Source of the DNA: Maritimibacter alkaliphilus HTCC2654
Lineage (GTDB): Bacteria > Pseudomonadota > Alphaproteobacteria > Rhodobacterales > Rhodobacteraceae
Length of the DNA stretch: 64,000 nucleotides
Assembly: GCF_000152805.1 (NCBI RefSeq)
Contig: NZ_CH902578.1
Coordinates: 3,921,319 to 3,985,318 of the forward strand
Reading direction: 5' to 3'
The notes under the pieces were generated by a model, which was given only the letters and a program-made list of their open reading frames with translations, ran no database searches and was not told the DNA's origin. Made by a program: the position numbers and the translations under genes. Shown piece after piece: positions 17,615 through 27,191 of the stretch. How positions within the stretch are numbered: the stretch's first letter is position 1; each line of letters opens with the position of its first letter.

Positions 17615-19201
17615 TCAGTTCTTCACCACATCTTCGAGCTGCAAGAGAAAGGACGGCTCGAGGATCAGGTTCTCGACGCGGTTCGAGGTGACCGCGTTCT
17701 GCTTCCAGTTCGCGACGAACACCCACGGGGCGTCGTCCTGCACGATGGCCTGCATTTCCTTGTAGAGCGCCGCGCGCTCCTCCTGATCGGTGGCGACACG
17801 CGCCTGTGCGAGCAGATCGTCGACTTCGGGGTTCGAATAGTAACCGGAGTTGAACCCGCCCTGATCCGGGAACGCCTCGGTGCGCAGCGCGAGGAACGGG
17901 AGCGTGTCGGGATCGTTCGTCATCCACGCCATCTCGGCCATGTCCGCCTTGCCCTCCAGCCCCGGGTTCACTTCGCCCAGGAAAGTGTTCCACTCGTAGG
18001 TCTCGATCTTCACGTCGAAGCCCACGGCGTTGAGGTCGGCCTGAATGGCGGTGCCCATCGGGATCGGGTCGAGCATACCCGAACCGCCTTCGGTCACGTA
18101 GAAGGTGAGCGACAGATCCTCCACCCCGCTCTCTTCCAGAAGCGCCTTGGCTTTCTCGGGGTCGTAGGGATAGGGGTCCAGCTCGTCGTTATAGGCCCAT
18201 GCGAAGGCGGGCGGCGTCGGACCGGCGGCGACGTCGGCGGTGCCTTCGAGCACGTCGTTCACCAGAGCTTCCTTGTTGATCGCGTAGTTGGCGGCCTGCC
18301 GCACCTCCTTGGTGGCGAAAGGGCCTTCCTTGGCGTTCAGGATCAGGAACCAGACGTGCGGCCCGGCCTGTTCGACGATGTTGTAGTCGTCGTTCTGGAA
18401 TTCCGACAAGGCGGTGGGCGGCACTTCGACCATCACGTCGATCCCGCCCGACAGCATCTCTGCCACGCGGGTGTTGGCATCGGTGATCGGGCGGAAGACG
18501 ACAGCATCGGTGCCTGCGGCCTCCCCCCAGTAATCGGGATACTTTTCGACCACCACACGCTCGTTCGATTTCCATTCGACGAACTGGAACGGTCCGGTGC
18601 CGACCGGGTTGCGCCCGTAATCGGCGCCGCTTTCCGCGACCGCCGTGGGCGACACCAGCAAGCCGGTCGGATAGGCGAGGTTCGACAGGAACGGCGCATA
18701 GGGTTCGTTCAGGGTGAATTTCACCGTCAGATCATCGACCACCTCCACGTTCTCGACCGCCGAGAAGAAGAAGGCGAGCGGGAACGGCCCGGTGTCGTGA
18801 TAGGGGTGCTCTTCGTCCAGCATCCGGTCGAAGTTGAATTTCACCGCCTCGGCATTGAACGGCGTGCCGTCATGGAAACTGACGCCTTCCCGCAGCATGA
18901 AGGTGTATTCGGTGCCGTCCTCCGACACCTCCCAGCTTTCGGCGAGGCTCGGCTCGACCTCGAGCGTGCCGGACTTGTACTGCACCAACCCCTCGTAGAT
19001 GTTCACGACGATGCGGAAATCGTTCTGCGCGGTGACGGCGGCGGGGTCGAGCGCCTTGGGCTCGGCGATCTGGCCGACGATCAGGACGCCGGGCGGCGTC
19101 TGGGCGGCGAGCGGCGCGGGCGCGAGGCCCATCCCGGTGGCAAGCGCCGCGCTGGCGGCCGCGGCGAAAAGGCCCCGGCGGGTCCAGGTCAGAAGGGTCA
19201 T
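17615..19201 (-). CDS. ABC transporter substrate-binding protein, SBP_bac_5 family
   Basis: A 528-residue periplasmic binding protein of the oligopeptide/nickel family. It opens with a Sec or Tat-like signal (RRGLFAAAASAALATGMG, predicted cleavage after PLAAQ), then shows the family blocks EPKALDPAAVTAQNDF, NIYEGLVQY, LAESWEVSEDGTEYTF and FHDGTPFNAEAVKFNFDR. It is the first gene of the operon, reading away from the divergent promoter with twin palindromes. The ligand is unknown; the divergent DUF1028 protein and M20 amidohydrolase suggest a peptide, ureido or N-carbamoyl compound. Confidence 0.93.
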   Translation of the reverse strand: MTLLTWTRRGLFAAAASAALATGMGLAPAPLAAQTPPGVLIVGQIAEPKALDPAAVTAQNDFRIVVNIYEGLVQYKSGTLEVEPSLAESWEVSEDGTEYTFMLREGVSFHDGTPFNAEAVKFNFDRMLDEEHPYHDTGPFPLAFFFSAVENVEVVDDLTVKFTLNEPYAPFLSNLAYPTGLLVSPTAVAESGADYGRNPVGTGPFQFVEWKSNERVVVEKYPDYWGEAAGTDAVVFRPITDANTRVAEMLSGGIDVMVEVPPTALSEFQNDDYNIVEQAGPHVWFLILNAKEGPFATKEVRQAANYAINKEALVNDVLEGTADVAAGPTPPAFAWAYNDELDPYPYDPEKAKALLEESGVEDLSLTFYVTEGGSGMLDPIPMGTAIQADLNAVGFDVKIETYEWNTFLGEVNPGLEGKADMAEMAWMTNDPDTLPFLALRTEAFPDQGGFNSGYYSNPEVDDLLAQARVATDQEERAALYKEMQAIVQDDAPWVFVANWKQNAVTSNRVENLILEPSFLLQLEDVVKN

Positions 19202-19254
19202 AAGAAGGCTCCCATGTTGGCTGTTGGACGGAATTTTCTTTCGTTATTGCGACT

Positions 19255-19274
19255 CAAATTATCATGATAAATTG
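19255..19274. promoter_or_regulatory. Palindromic operator copy 1
   Basis: CAAATTATCATGATAAATTG, with the perfect core TTATCATGATAA at 19259-19270, lies 54 bp upstream of the binding-protein gene. A near-identical copy lies 27 bp away, centre to centre. Both are in the divergent promoter and are the best candidate sites for the GntR regulator encoded at the end of the operon. Confidence 0.6.
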
Positions 19275-19281
19275 CATCGGT

Positions 19282-19300
19282 CAATTTTTCATGATAATTG
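19282..19300. promoter_or_regulatory. Palindromic operator copy 2
   Basis: CAATTTTTCATGATAATTG shares the TCATGATAA core with copy 1 and differs from its 12-bp palindrome at one position. It lies 21 bp upstream of the DUF1028 start, where binding would block the rightward transcript. Confidence 0.55.
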
Positions 19301-19320
19301 TGCGGTGACAGGGAGATCAC

Positions 19321-19983
19321 ATGACCTTTTCCATTCTCGCCCGCGATCCCGACTCCGGCCTTATCGGCGGCGCGGCCGCAACCGGATCGCTCTGTGTCGG
19401 GGGCTGGGTGTTGCGCGGGCGTGCGGGGGTCGGGTTATCGGCAAGTCAGGGCGCGTCGCCCTCGACGCTCTGGGGCGAGGCCGCGCTGGACGGGATGAAG
19501 GCGGGCGAAAGCGCGCGGGATGTGGTCAGCCGGATTACGACCGAAGATCGCGGGCGCGAGTTCCGTCAGCTTTCGGCCCTGGGCGTCAGCGGGCCGGGCG
19601 CGGTGTTCTCGGGTGCCTCCAACTCCCCCAAGATCGACGATCAGGTGTTCGACGGCGGGGTGGCGGCAGGGAACCTGCTGGCCTCGCGCGCCGTGGTGCC
19701 CGCGATGGTCGATGCCTACCTCGGCACATCCGGCGCCCTTGCCGAGCGCCTGATCGCCGCGCTGTTCGCCGCGCAGGACGCGGGCAGCGATGCGCGCGGG
19801 CTTTTCTCGGCCGCTCTTCTGATCGTGGGGCCGGATCGCGCACCGCTGACGCTCAGAATAGATCACTCGGACGACCCCCTCCCCGCGCTCAGGGACCTGC
19901 TCGCGCGGGCCACCTCGGGCGACTACGCGTTCTGGGCGCGGCAGGTGCCCACGTTGAACGACCCGGAGCGGACCCTTGACTGA
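19321..19983 (+). CDS. DUF1028-domain protein (putative Ntn-hydrolase-like)
   Basis: A 220-residue DUF1028 protein, recognised from TFSILARDPDSGLIGGAAAT, the VGLSASQGASP segment and the DHSDDPLPALRDLL end. Family members often sit beside amidohydrolases and transporters, and their structure resembles N-terminal-nucleophile hydrolases, but no reaction is established. It overlaps the following amidohydrolase gene by eight bases, so they are coupled. Divergent from the ABC operon and probably controlled through the shared operators. Confidence 0.85.
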   Translation: MTFSILARDPDSGLIGGAAATGSLCVGGWVLRGRAGVGLSASQGASPSTLWGEAALDGMKAGESARDVVSRITTEDRGREFRQLSALGVSGPGAVFSGASNSPKIDDQVFDGGVAAGNLLASRAVVPAMVDAYLGTSGALAERLIAALFAAQDAGSDARGLFSAALLIVGPDRAPLTLRIDHSDDPLPALRDLLARATSGDYAFWARQVPTLNDPERTLD

Positions 19984-21196
19984 TTGGGGTGCACTCGCCG
20001 CCGAACGTCTGGGCCGGATCGCCGCCTGTTCGGAACCCGGACCGGGGGTCACGCGCCTGCCCTTCACCCCCGAGCACCGCGCCGCGCTGGCCGAGATCAG
20101 GGGGTGGATGGAGGCCGCCGGCCTGACCCCCACCCTCGACGCCGCCGGAACGCTGATCGGTCGGCGTGAGGGCGACGGGCCCGGCACGTTCTATATGGGC
20201 TCGCATCAGGATAGCGTGCGCCACGGCGGCGCCTATGACGGGATCATGGGCGTCGCGCTGGCCTGCCTTGCCGTTCAGAACCTTGCCGAGACCGGACGCA
20301 CCCTGCCCTTCGCCGTCGAAGTCCTCGCCTTCGCGGATGAAGAGGGCGTGCGGTTTCCCACCGCACTCATCGGCCCACGCGCGCTGGCGGGCCGTTTCGA
20401 CCCCGATGTCCTGACGCTTGAGGATCGCGCGGGCACCACGCTCTGGACCGCGATGGAGTGTTTCGACCTCGACCCCGACGGCATCGGCGCGCTGGCCCGC
20501 GACCCCGAACAGGCGGTCGGCTATCTGGAAGCCCATATCGAACAGGGCCCCGTGCTGGAACAAAGCGGCGAGGCGTTGGGTGTCGTCACCGCGATCTGCG
20601 GGATCGAGCGGCACGCGGTGGCCTTCTACGGTGAAACCGGACATGCGGGCACCCTGCCGATGAAATCGCGCGCCGATGCGCTCGTCGGGGCGGCGGACCT
20701 GATCTCGCTCGCCCATCACCTTGGCCGGGAAGAGGCGGATTTGCGGGTGACGGTCGGCCAGTTGGACATCGCGCCCAACGTGGTCAACGCGGTGCCGAAC
20801 GAAGCGCGGCTCACGCTGGAAATCCGGTCGCCCGACGATGCCCAGCGCGAAGCGGCCGGACAGCTTCTGACCCGCAAGGCGCATGAGATCGCAGCGCGCT
20901 GGGGCCTGAGCCTCGACATGCGAAAGACCTACCGCCAGACCGCGCAACCCTGTGACCCGGACATGCGCTCCGGGCTGACGGATGCGGTTATGGCGGCGGG
21001 CGGTGCCGGGGTCGAACTGGCCTCGGGCGCCACGCACGACGCCTCGGCCATGGCCGACCTCTGCCCCATCGCGATGCTGTTTCTGCGCTGTCGGGGCGGC
21101 GTCAGCCATGTGCCCGACGAATTCGCCAGCCCCGCCGACATGGGTCTCGCCGTCGAGGCGATGGCGCATTTCCTTGCCAACCACAGGCCGACCTGA
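19976..21196 (+). CDS. M20-family amidohydrolase (hydantoinase/carbamoylase or allantoate type)
   Basis: A 406-residue zinc amidohydrolase of the N-carbamoyl-amino-acid/allantoate amidohydrolase family. Metal-site motifs are present: GSHQDSVRHGGAYDG (His, Asp), FADEEGVRF (Glu pair), EAHIEQGPVLE (His) and the C-terminal SHVPDEF (His). The dimerisation domain lies at about 205-320. The start is TTG at 19976, inside the end of the DUF1028 gene. It would release ammonia or carbamate from a ureido compound brought in by the adjacent transporter. A true allantoate amidohydrolase cannot be distinguished from beta-ureidopropionase or carbamoylase by eye. Confidence 0.85.
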   Translation: MTDWGALAAERLGRIAACSEPGPGVTRLPFTPEHRAALAEIRGWMEAAGLTPTLDAAGTLIGRREGDGPGTFYMGSHQDSVRHGGAYDGIMGVALACLAVQNLAETGRTLPFAVEVLAFADEEGVRFPTALIGPRALAGRFDPDVLTLEDRAGTTLWTAMECFDLDPDGIGALARDPEQAVGYLEAHIEQGPVLEQSGEALGVVTAICGIERHAVAFYGETGHAGTLPMKSRADALVGAADLISLAHHLGREEADLRVTVGQLDIAPNVVNAVPNEARLTLEIRSPDDAQREAAGQLLTRKAHEIAARWGLSLDMRKTYRQTAQPCDPDMRSGLTDAVMAAGGAGVELASGATHDASAMADLCPIAMLFLRCRGGVSHVPDEFASPADMGLAVEAMAHFLANHRPT

Positions 21197-21250
21197 CCCT
21201 TTCCCATCCGCTCCTGTCTGGGCTATGTCGGATGGGAGCGGGAGTGCGGT

Positions 21251-24067
21251 ATGGACGGCGAAAGACAGCCACAGGACCTGACCTTGAGCGGTGCGGTATT
21301 CGCAGCGTTCGAAGACGACCCCACGCGGCCTGCACTCCACGCCGCCGATGGGGCGGTCTGGACCCGGCAGGACGTCATGGACGCGGTCTCGGCCTGGCGA
21401 CGTGCGCTGGCTGCGAAAGGTATCGGCCCGTCCCACCGCGTCGCGACCCTTCTGCCGAACGAAGCGGGCACCGCCGTGTTGCTTCTGTCCCTCGTCGATG
21501 CCGTGAACCTGATGCCGCTGAACCCCGGCGCGCAGCCCGCCCAGCTTGCCGAACAGATCGCGGCGGCGGGGGCGGATGCGGTGATCGCGGGCGGTGAAGC
21601 GGGGCGCGCGCTCGCCGAACTGCTGCCCGAGGGCGTTGCGTTCCATGACTGGGATGGTCGCGCCCCCGCCCTGACCGGCGAGGCGGCAGGACCGGCGCGG
21701 TCGGCGCGCAAACCCGGCCTCGTCCTGCAAACATCAGGGAGCACGGGCCTGCCGAAACGGGTGCCGCTGACGGCGGGCCAGATGGTCGCCTCGGCCCGCA
21801 ATATCATCACACATCTGGGCCTCGGCCCCTCGGACCGGGCCATCCATGCCCTGCCCATGTTCCATATCGGTGCGGTCGTCGACCTGCTCGCCGCCCCGTT
21901 CATGGCGGGGGGCGAGGTGGTGCTGGCCCGCGACCTGTCGGCCCCGGCGGTCACCGACGCGGCGCAGGCGGGCGGCACGTGGCTGCAACTGGTGCCGACA
22001 GCGCTCGCTCACCTGATGGACGACCTGTCCGACGACGACGCGCGGGGGCTTGGCAAGACGCTCCGGTTCATCCGCATGGTGTCCGCCGACCTGCCCGAAG
22101 ACCTGCGGCAAAAGGCCGAAGAACGGCTCGGCCTGCCGGTGATCCAGATGTATGGCATGACCGAAACCGCCGGCCAGATCACCGCCAACCCGCTGCCACC
22201 GGGCACGCGCAAACCGCTGTCGGTCGGCCCCGTCGCGGGCCCCGAAATCGCGATCATCGACGCCCACGGCGCGATCCTGCCGACGGGACGCGAGGGCGAA
22301 GTCTGCGTGCGCGGCGCAACGGTCATGGCGGGATACGAGGGCGACACGGAAACGCCGCGCCATGGCAACTGGCTGCGAACCGGCGATCTGGGCCGGATCG
22401 ACGCGGAGGGTTACCTGTTCCTCACCGGGCGCGTGAAAGAGATCATCAACCGGGGCGGCGAAAAGATTAGCCCGGTTCCGGTGGAGCGGGCCGCCAAGGC
22501 CATCGAGGGCGTCAGCGATGCCGTCGCCTTCGCCCTGCCCCATCCGAGCCTTGGGGAACAGGTCGGTCTGGCGGTCGTGGCCGACGACGCGTTGTCGGAG
22601 GACGACATCCTGACATCGCTCGCACGCGTGCTGGCCGAATTCGAGATGCCGCGCCGGATTGCGCGACTGGCGGACATGCCGCGCCTGCCCTCGGGCAAGG
22701 TCGACCGTCGCGCGGTCGCGGGCATGGCGCGCGAGACGGCCGAGGATCGCGCCCCGCGCACCGGCCTCGCTGCGACGGTCGAGGCGATCTGGGCCGAAAC
22801 GCTTTCGGTGCGGCCGCCGCATGACGAGGCCGATTTTTTCGACGATGGCGGCGACAGCCTGTCGGCCATGGATTTCCTTGCCACGCTGGAAAAGCGCCTC
22901 GCGCGACCGATCCCGCCCAACATCCTGTTCGAAGCCCCGCGCTTCGGCTCGTTGGTCAAGGTGCTGGCCGAGCAGCCGGTGCCGCCGCGCAAGGGCGAAG
23001 GCAAGCTTTTGCGCCATGTGCGCGAGGCGACCTCGGGGTGGCGTGGCGAACGGGTCGGCCCCATGGGCCTCATCATCGCCCGCAACACCGTGCAGCCAGC
23101 GCCCAAGGTGTTCATCGGCACCCATGACGAGATGACGATCAACACCTTCGGGCGCACGATCACCAAGCACAACCCGATCTACGCGATGCGCACCTCGTGG
23201 CAGTTCCGGGGGGAGCGGTATCGGCGCTACCTCAAACCGATGGCGAAAATCTACTGCGACGAGATCGAGGCGCTGATCGAACCCGGCGAAGAGATCATCG
23301 TCGGGGGCTTCTGCGGCGGGGCCAACATGGTCGAACTGATGATGCCGGATCTGAAGCGCAGGGGGATCAAGGTCAAATTCTTCCTTGCGATGGACAAGCT
23401 CTTCAAACGGCCCACGGAGTTCCCGGTGTTCCATATCTGGACGGATCGCCTGCAATTCTCGCATCCGCCGCGCTATTTCAACCCGGCCCGCAGCTTTGGC
23501 GACTGGCATCCGGCGGGGGCCGACTATGTCTATCTCTCCGGCGATCACGACTGGGTGCTGCGCGGCGACCGGATGAAAGAGGTCGAAGATGCGACGATCC
23601 CCTATGTCACAGGGGCAAAGGATCTGCCCGTGCCCGCCCCACCCGAACCGATCAGCCTGCGGGAGCGGCGCAGACGCTACCGTGCCCGCGTGCGGGCCAA
23701 ACTGCCCGACACGCTGTCTTTGACCGAGGACACCGTGGTCGAGGTGACCGTCACCAATCGCAGTCGCAAGGTCTGGCCGCCGACGTCCGAAAGCGGTCTG
23801 TCCCTGACACCGTCCTACACCGCAGCGGGCGAGATTTACGCCCATAGCTGGAACCGGGACCGGATCACCTTCGATCGCCCCGTCGGGCCGGGCGAGAGCT
23901 TTTCGGGTCAGGTCCGGCTGCGTTGGCCGGACGAGAAACTGAAAGCGCCACTGAAGGTCACGCTGACGATGGTCGACGACGGTTACGGGCGGTTCTGCGA
24001 CCTCGGGCGCGGCGGCGTTTCGCGCAAGGTCACGTTGCGGGGCGCACCGCCCGGCAAGACCGACTAG
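21251..24067 (+). CDS. NRPS-like single-module protein: adenylation, carrier, thioesterase-like, beta-sandwich
   Basis: A 938-residue protein with four regions. Residues about 1-505 are an adenylation domain ([54 protein letters not shown]). About 515-590 is a phosphopantetheine carrier ([12 protein letters not shown]). About 610-800 is an alpha/beta-hydrolase, thioesterase-like region whose nucleophile elbow reads GGFCGGAN, with Cys in place of Ser; an Asp lies in SGDHDW but no clear following His is seen. About 810-938 is a predicted beta-sandwich ([16 protein letters not shown]). No condensation domain exists. The product is probably a released or transferred single acyl or aminoacyl unit. 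The gene stands alone and ends overlapping the convergent glpK by four bases. Confidence 0.8.
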   Translation: MDGERQPQDLTLSGAVFAAFEDDPTRPALHAADGAVWTRQDVMDAVSAWRRALAAKGIGPSHRVATLLPNEAGTAVLLLSLVDAVNLMPLNPGAQPAQLAEQIAAAGADAVIAGGEAGRALAELLPEGVAFHDWDGRAPALTGEAAGPARSARKPGLVLQTSGSTGLPKRVPLTAGQMVASARNIITHLGLGPSDRAIHALPMFHIGAVVDLLAAPFMAGGEVVLARDLSAPAVTDAAQAGGTWLQLVPTALAHLMDDLSDDDARGLGKTLRFIRMVSADLPEDLRQKAEERLGLPVIQMYGMTETAGQITANPLPPGTRKPLSVGPVAGPEIAIIDAHGAILPTGREGEVCVRGATVMAGYEGDTETPRHGNWLRTGDLGRIDAEGYLFLTGRVKEIINRGGEKISPVPVERAAKAIEGVSDAVAFALPHPSLGEQVGLAVVADDALSEDDILTSLARVLAEFEMPRRIARLADMPRLPSGKVDRRAVAGMARETAEDRAPRTGLAATVEAIWAETLSVRPPHDEADFFDDGGDSLSAMDFLATLEKRLARPIPPNILFEAPRFGSLVKVLAEQPVPPRKGEGKLLRHVREATSGWRGERVGPMGLIIARNTVQPAPKVFIGTHDEMTINTFGRTITKHNPIYAMRTSWQFRGERYRRYLKPMAKIYCDEIEALIEPGEEIIVGGFCGGANMVELMMPDLKRRGIKVKFFLAMDKLFKRPTEFPVFHIWTDRLQFSHPPRYFNPARSFGDWHPAGADYVYLSGDHDWVLRGDRMKEVEDATIPYVTGAKDLPVPAPPEPISLRERRRRYRARVRAKLPDTLSLTEDTVVEVTVTNRSRKVWPPTSESGLSLTPSYTAAGEIYAHSWNRDRITFDRPVGPGESFSGQVRLRWPDEKLKAPLKVTLTMVDDGYGRFCDLGRGGVSRKVTLRGAPPGKTD

Positions 24068-25533
24068 CCGCGCGTCAACGTCCGGCGCACCGCGTCTTTC
24101 CACGCCGCGTAGCGATCGGCACGCAGATCGGGGTCCATTTTCGGGTCGAACCGCATCTCGGCGGACCAGCCTGACGCGAAAGTCTCGGCGTCCGGGTAGA
24201 TCCCGATCGCCTGCCCCGCGAGCCACGCGGCACCCATCGCGGTCGTTTCCAGCACCGGGGGCCGGTCGACCGGCGCCCCGGTGATGTCGGCCAGAAACTG
24301 CATCGCGAACCGCGAGGCCGACATGCCGCCGTCGACCCGCAGAACGCCTTCGATGGGTTTGCCCATGTCGGCCTCCATCGCGTCGAGCAGGTCGCGGGTC
24401 TGAAAGCCAACGCTTTCCAGCGCCGCCTTGGCGAACTCGGCGGGGCCGGAATTGCGGGTGAGGCCATAGACCGCACCGCGACATTCGGCATCCCAATAGG
24501 GCGCGCCGAGCCCCGTGAAGGCGGGCACGAGGATGACGTCCTGCCCCGGATCGGCCTTTCGCGCGAGCGGCCCAGCGTCGGAGGCCTGCCCGAGAATGCC
24601 CAGCCCGTCGCGCAGCCATTGCACGACCGCGCCCGCGACGAAGATCGACCCTTCGAGCGCATAGGTCACCTGCCCCCCCATCTGATAGGCGATGGTGGTC
24701 AGCAGGCGATTTTCCGATGCGACGGCCGTGTCCCCGGTGTTCAGCAGCGCAAAACACCCCGTGCCGTAGGTCGATTTTATCATGCCCGGCGTGAAGCAGG
24801 CCTGTCCTATGGTGGCCGCCTGCTGATCGCCCGCCACCCCCCGGATCGGGATCGTGCCGCCCAACAGCGTGGTCTCACCGAAGTCGCCGTCGCTGTCGCG
24901 CACGTCGGGGAGCATCGACATCGGGATGCCCAGCGCCTCGCAGATGTCCGCGTCCCACGCCCCCTTGTGGATGTCATAAAGCATCGTGCGCGCGGCGTTC
25001 GTCGCGTCGGTCGCGTGCACCCGCCCCTCGGTCAGACGCCAGATGAGAAAGGTATCCACCGTGCCGAACGCCAGTTTTCCGGCCTCGGCCGCTGCGCGCG
25101 CACCCTCGACCTCGTCCAGCAGCCATTTGACCTTGGTGGACGAAAAATAGGGGTCGACGAGCAATCCAGTACGTGTGCGTACCAACTCCTCGAAATCGCC
25201 ACCGCGCAGGTCATGGCACAGGTCCGACGTGCGGCGGTCCTGCCACACGATCGCCCGGTGAATCGCCTTGCCGGTTTCGCGGTCCCAGACCACCACCGTC
25301 TCGCGCTGGTTGGTGATCCCGATGGCCGCGATCCCGCCCACGTCCTGCGCGACCTCGCGCGCGGTGGCGAGCGTGGTGTCCCAGATATCCTCGGGTTCGT
25401 GTTCCACCCAGCCGGAGCGCGGGAAATGCTGATCGAACTCCCGCTGGGCGCTGGCCACGGGCCGCATCTCGCCGTCGAAGGCGATGGCGCGCGAGCTTGT
25501 GGTGCCCTGATCGAGCGCGAGAATATGTGTCAT
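24064..25533 (-). CDS. glpK: Glycerol kinase
   Basis: A 489-residue FGGY-family kinase phosphorylating glycerol to sn-glycerol 3-phosphate. Recognised from [66 protein letters not shown] and [16 protein letters not shown], which cover the phosphate-binding and substrate motifs. Length is normal. It follows glpD on the same strand after 85 bp, forming a glycerol-utilisation pair; no glycerol facilitator or glpR is in the window. Confidence 0.96.
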   Translation of the reverse strand: MTHILALDQGTTSSRAIAFDGEMRPVASAQREFDQHFPRSGWVEHEPEDIWDTTLATAREVAQDVGGIAAIGITNQRETVVVWDRETGKAIHRAIVWQDRRTSDLCHDLRGGDFEELVRTRTGLLVDPYFSSTKVKWLLDEVEGARAAAEAGKLAFGTVDTFLIWRLTEGRVHATDATNAARTMLYDIHKGAWDADICEALGIPMSMLPDVRDSDGDFGETTLLGGTIPIRGVAGDQQAATIGQACFTPGMIKSTYGTGCFALLNTGDTAVASENRLLTTIAYQMGGQVTYALEGSIFVAGAVVQWLRDGLGILGQASDAGPLARKADPGQDVILVPAFTGLGAPYWDAECRGAVYGLTRNSGPAEFAKAALESVGFQTRDLLDAMEADMGKPIEGVLRVDGGMSASRFAMQFLADITGAPVDRPPVLETTAMGAAWLAGQAIGIYPDAETFASGWSAEMRFDPKMDPDLRADRYAAWKDAVRRTLTRG

Positions 25534-25569
25534 GCGTCCTCCCTCGTCCTGCGACGAAACCGCCGCGCA

Positions 25570-25598
25570 GCCCGGACTTCCTTGCAGGCGTTCCGGGC
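25570..25598 (-). other. Weak hairpin between glpD and glpK
   Basis: GCCCGGA pairs with TCCGGGC across a 15-base loop in the 85-bp gap. It could modulate the glpD-to-glpK readthrough. It lacks a U-tract and may be incidental. Confidence 0.3.
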
Positions 25599-25618
25599 GA
25601 ATTCAGCGTCTGAACGCC

Positions 25619-27094
25619 CTATTCCGCCGCCGCCCGTTCCGCCCGTGCCTCGGACATGAAAGCTTCGAGCGCGGCGACCCGTTCCGCATCGACCCTGAGC
25701 CCCAGCTTCGTGCGCCGCCACAACACATCCTGCGCCGTCACTGCGAATTCGTGGCGCATGAGATGGCGCACCTCGGCTTCGGTCAACGTCGCGCCGAAAT
25801 CGCGCCCCAGATCGGAAGCCTCAGTCGCCGTCCCAAGGATCGTCTCGGCTTCTGTGCCGTAGGACCTGAGCAGACGTCGCGCCCAGGCCTCGGTCAGGAA
25901 CGGGTGGCGCTGCATCCAGGTGCCCACCATGCGCGGGCCGGATTTGCGGTCGTACGCGCCGCCGGGCAGCGGTGCCCGCGCCGTCCAGCGACCCGTATAG
26001 CCCAGCGTTTCGAGCGCGGATTCGGCGAGTTTGCGGTAGGTCGTTAGCTTGCCGCCCAGCACCGTCAGAAGCGGTGCCGCGCTGTCGTCAAAGGCCAGCT
26101 GGTAGTCGCGGCTGGCCGACCGCGCCGACCCTTCGCTGTCGATCAGCGGGCGCACCCCGGAATAGGTCCAGACCACCTGATCGGTCGACACAGGCGTGGC
26201 GAGGTAGTCGTTCACGAAATCGACGAGGTATTGCGCTTCGGCCGGCGAGCATTCGGCCTCGCCCGGGCTGCCGTCATGTTCGGCCTCGGTCGTGCCGATC
26301 AGCGTGAAATCGTCCTCATAGGGAATGACGAAGACGATGCGCCCATCCCCGCCCTGAAGGATATACGGCTGGTCATGGCCCGGCAGGCGCGGCACGACGA
26401 TATGCGACCCGCGCACGAGCCGCAGCCTGTGCGCGTCGCCGGTCTTTTCGCTCAGATCCCCGGCCCACGGCCCGGCGGCGTTCACCAGCTTGCGCGAGCG
26501 ATGGGTTTCGATCCGCCCGTCGCGTTCGACGTTCACTTCCCAATGCGAGGCATGACGCGCGGTCGCGACGACCTTGGCGCGTGTGAGGATGCGCCCGCCG
26601 CGCATCACCGTGTCGCGCGCATTGAGTGCGACGAGGCGGGCATCGTCCACCCATGCATCGGAATATTCGAACCCGGTGCGGAACGACGGCTTGAGCAGCG
26701 CGCCCGCCGGATGGCCCCGCAGGTCGACCCGCTTGGTGCCCGGCAGCCCGCGTCCCCCGAGCCGATCATACAGAAACAGGCCCGAGCGCAGCATCCAGTC
26801 GGGCCTGAGCCCGGAATGATGCGGCAGCACGAAGCGCATGGGCCAGGCGATATGCGGCATCGCGGCCAGCAGTTTCTCGCGCTCCTGCAAGCTTTCGCGC
26901 ACCAGACGGAATTCGTAGAATTCGAGGTAGCGCAGGCCGCCGTGGATCAGCTTGGACGAGGCCGACGAGGTCGCGCTCGCCAGATCGTTCATTTCAGCGA
27001 GCGTCACGCGCAGGCCGCGCCCGGCGGCATCGCGGGCGATGCCCACGCCGTTCACGCCGCCACCGATGACGAATAGATCGACTGTCTCACTCAT
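25619..27094 (-). CDS. glpD: Aerobic glycerol-3-phosphate dehydrogenase
   Basis: A 491-residue FAD enzyme oxidising sn-glycerol 3-phosphate to dihydroxyacetone phosphate at the inner membrane and feeding electrons to quinone. The N-terminal dinucleotide motif VIGGGVNGVGIARDAAGRG, SSASSKLIHGGLRYLE, KLVNAAGPWAGD, IGTTEAEHDG and VLGGKLTTYRKLAE are all typical. The C-terminal domain (about 390-491) is complete. It is the upstream gene of the glpD-glpK pair and diverges from the ureidoglycine aminohydrolase gene across 97 bp. Confidence 0.96.
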   Translation of the reverse strand: MSETVDLFVIGGGVNGVGIARDAAGRGLRVTLAEMNDLASATSSASSKLIHGGLRYLEFYEFRLVRESLQEREKLLAAMPHIAWPMRFVLPHHSGLRPDWMLRSGLFLYDRLGGRGLPGTKRVDLRGHPAGALLKPSFRTGFEYSDAWVDDARLVALNARDTVMRGGRILTRAKVVATARHASHWEVNVERDGRIETHRSRKLVNAAGPWAGDLSEKTGDAHRLRLVRGSHIVVPRLPGHDQPYILQGGDGRIVFVIPYEDDFTLIGTTEAEHDGSPGEAECSPAEAQYLVDFVNDYLATPVSTDQVVWTYSGVRPLIDSEGSARSASRDYQLAFDDSAAPLLTVLGGKLTTYRKLAESALETLGYTGRWTARAPLPGGAYDRKSGPRMVGTWMQRHPFLTEAWARRLLRSYGTEAETILGTATEASDLGRDFGATLTEAEVRHLMRHEFAVTAQDVLWRRTKLGLRVDAERVAALEAFMSEARAERAAAE

Positions 27095-27191
27095 GCCCCG
27101 ACCCTAGCCCATCATGCTGCACCTGCAAAGCGCGGCCCCCTTGGCTACGATCAAATCCCCGCGTATAGACGTCGGGTCACCGAGGAAACCA

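Noticed and set aside
21734-24757. 1007-codon minus-strand ORF across the NRPS-like gene and glpK end
   Set aside because: It overlaps two real genes in other frames, is extremely His/Arg/Asp-rich and has no domain motifs.
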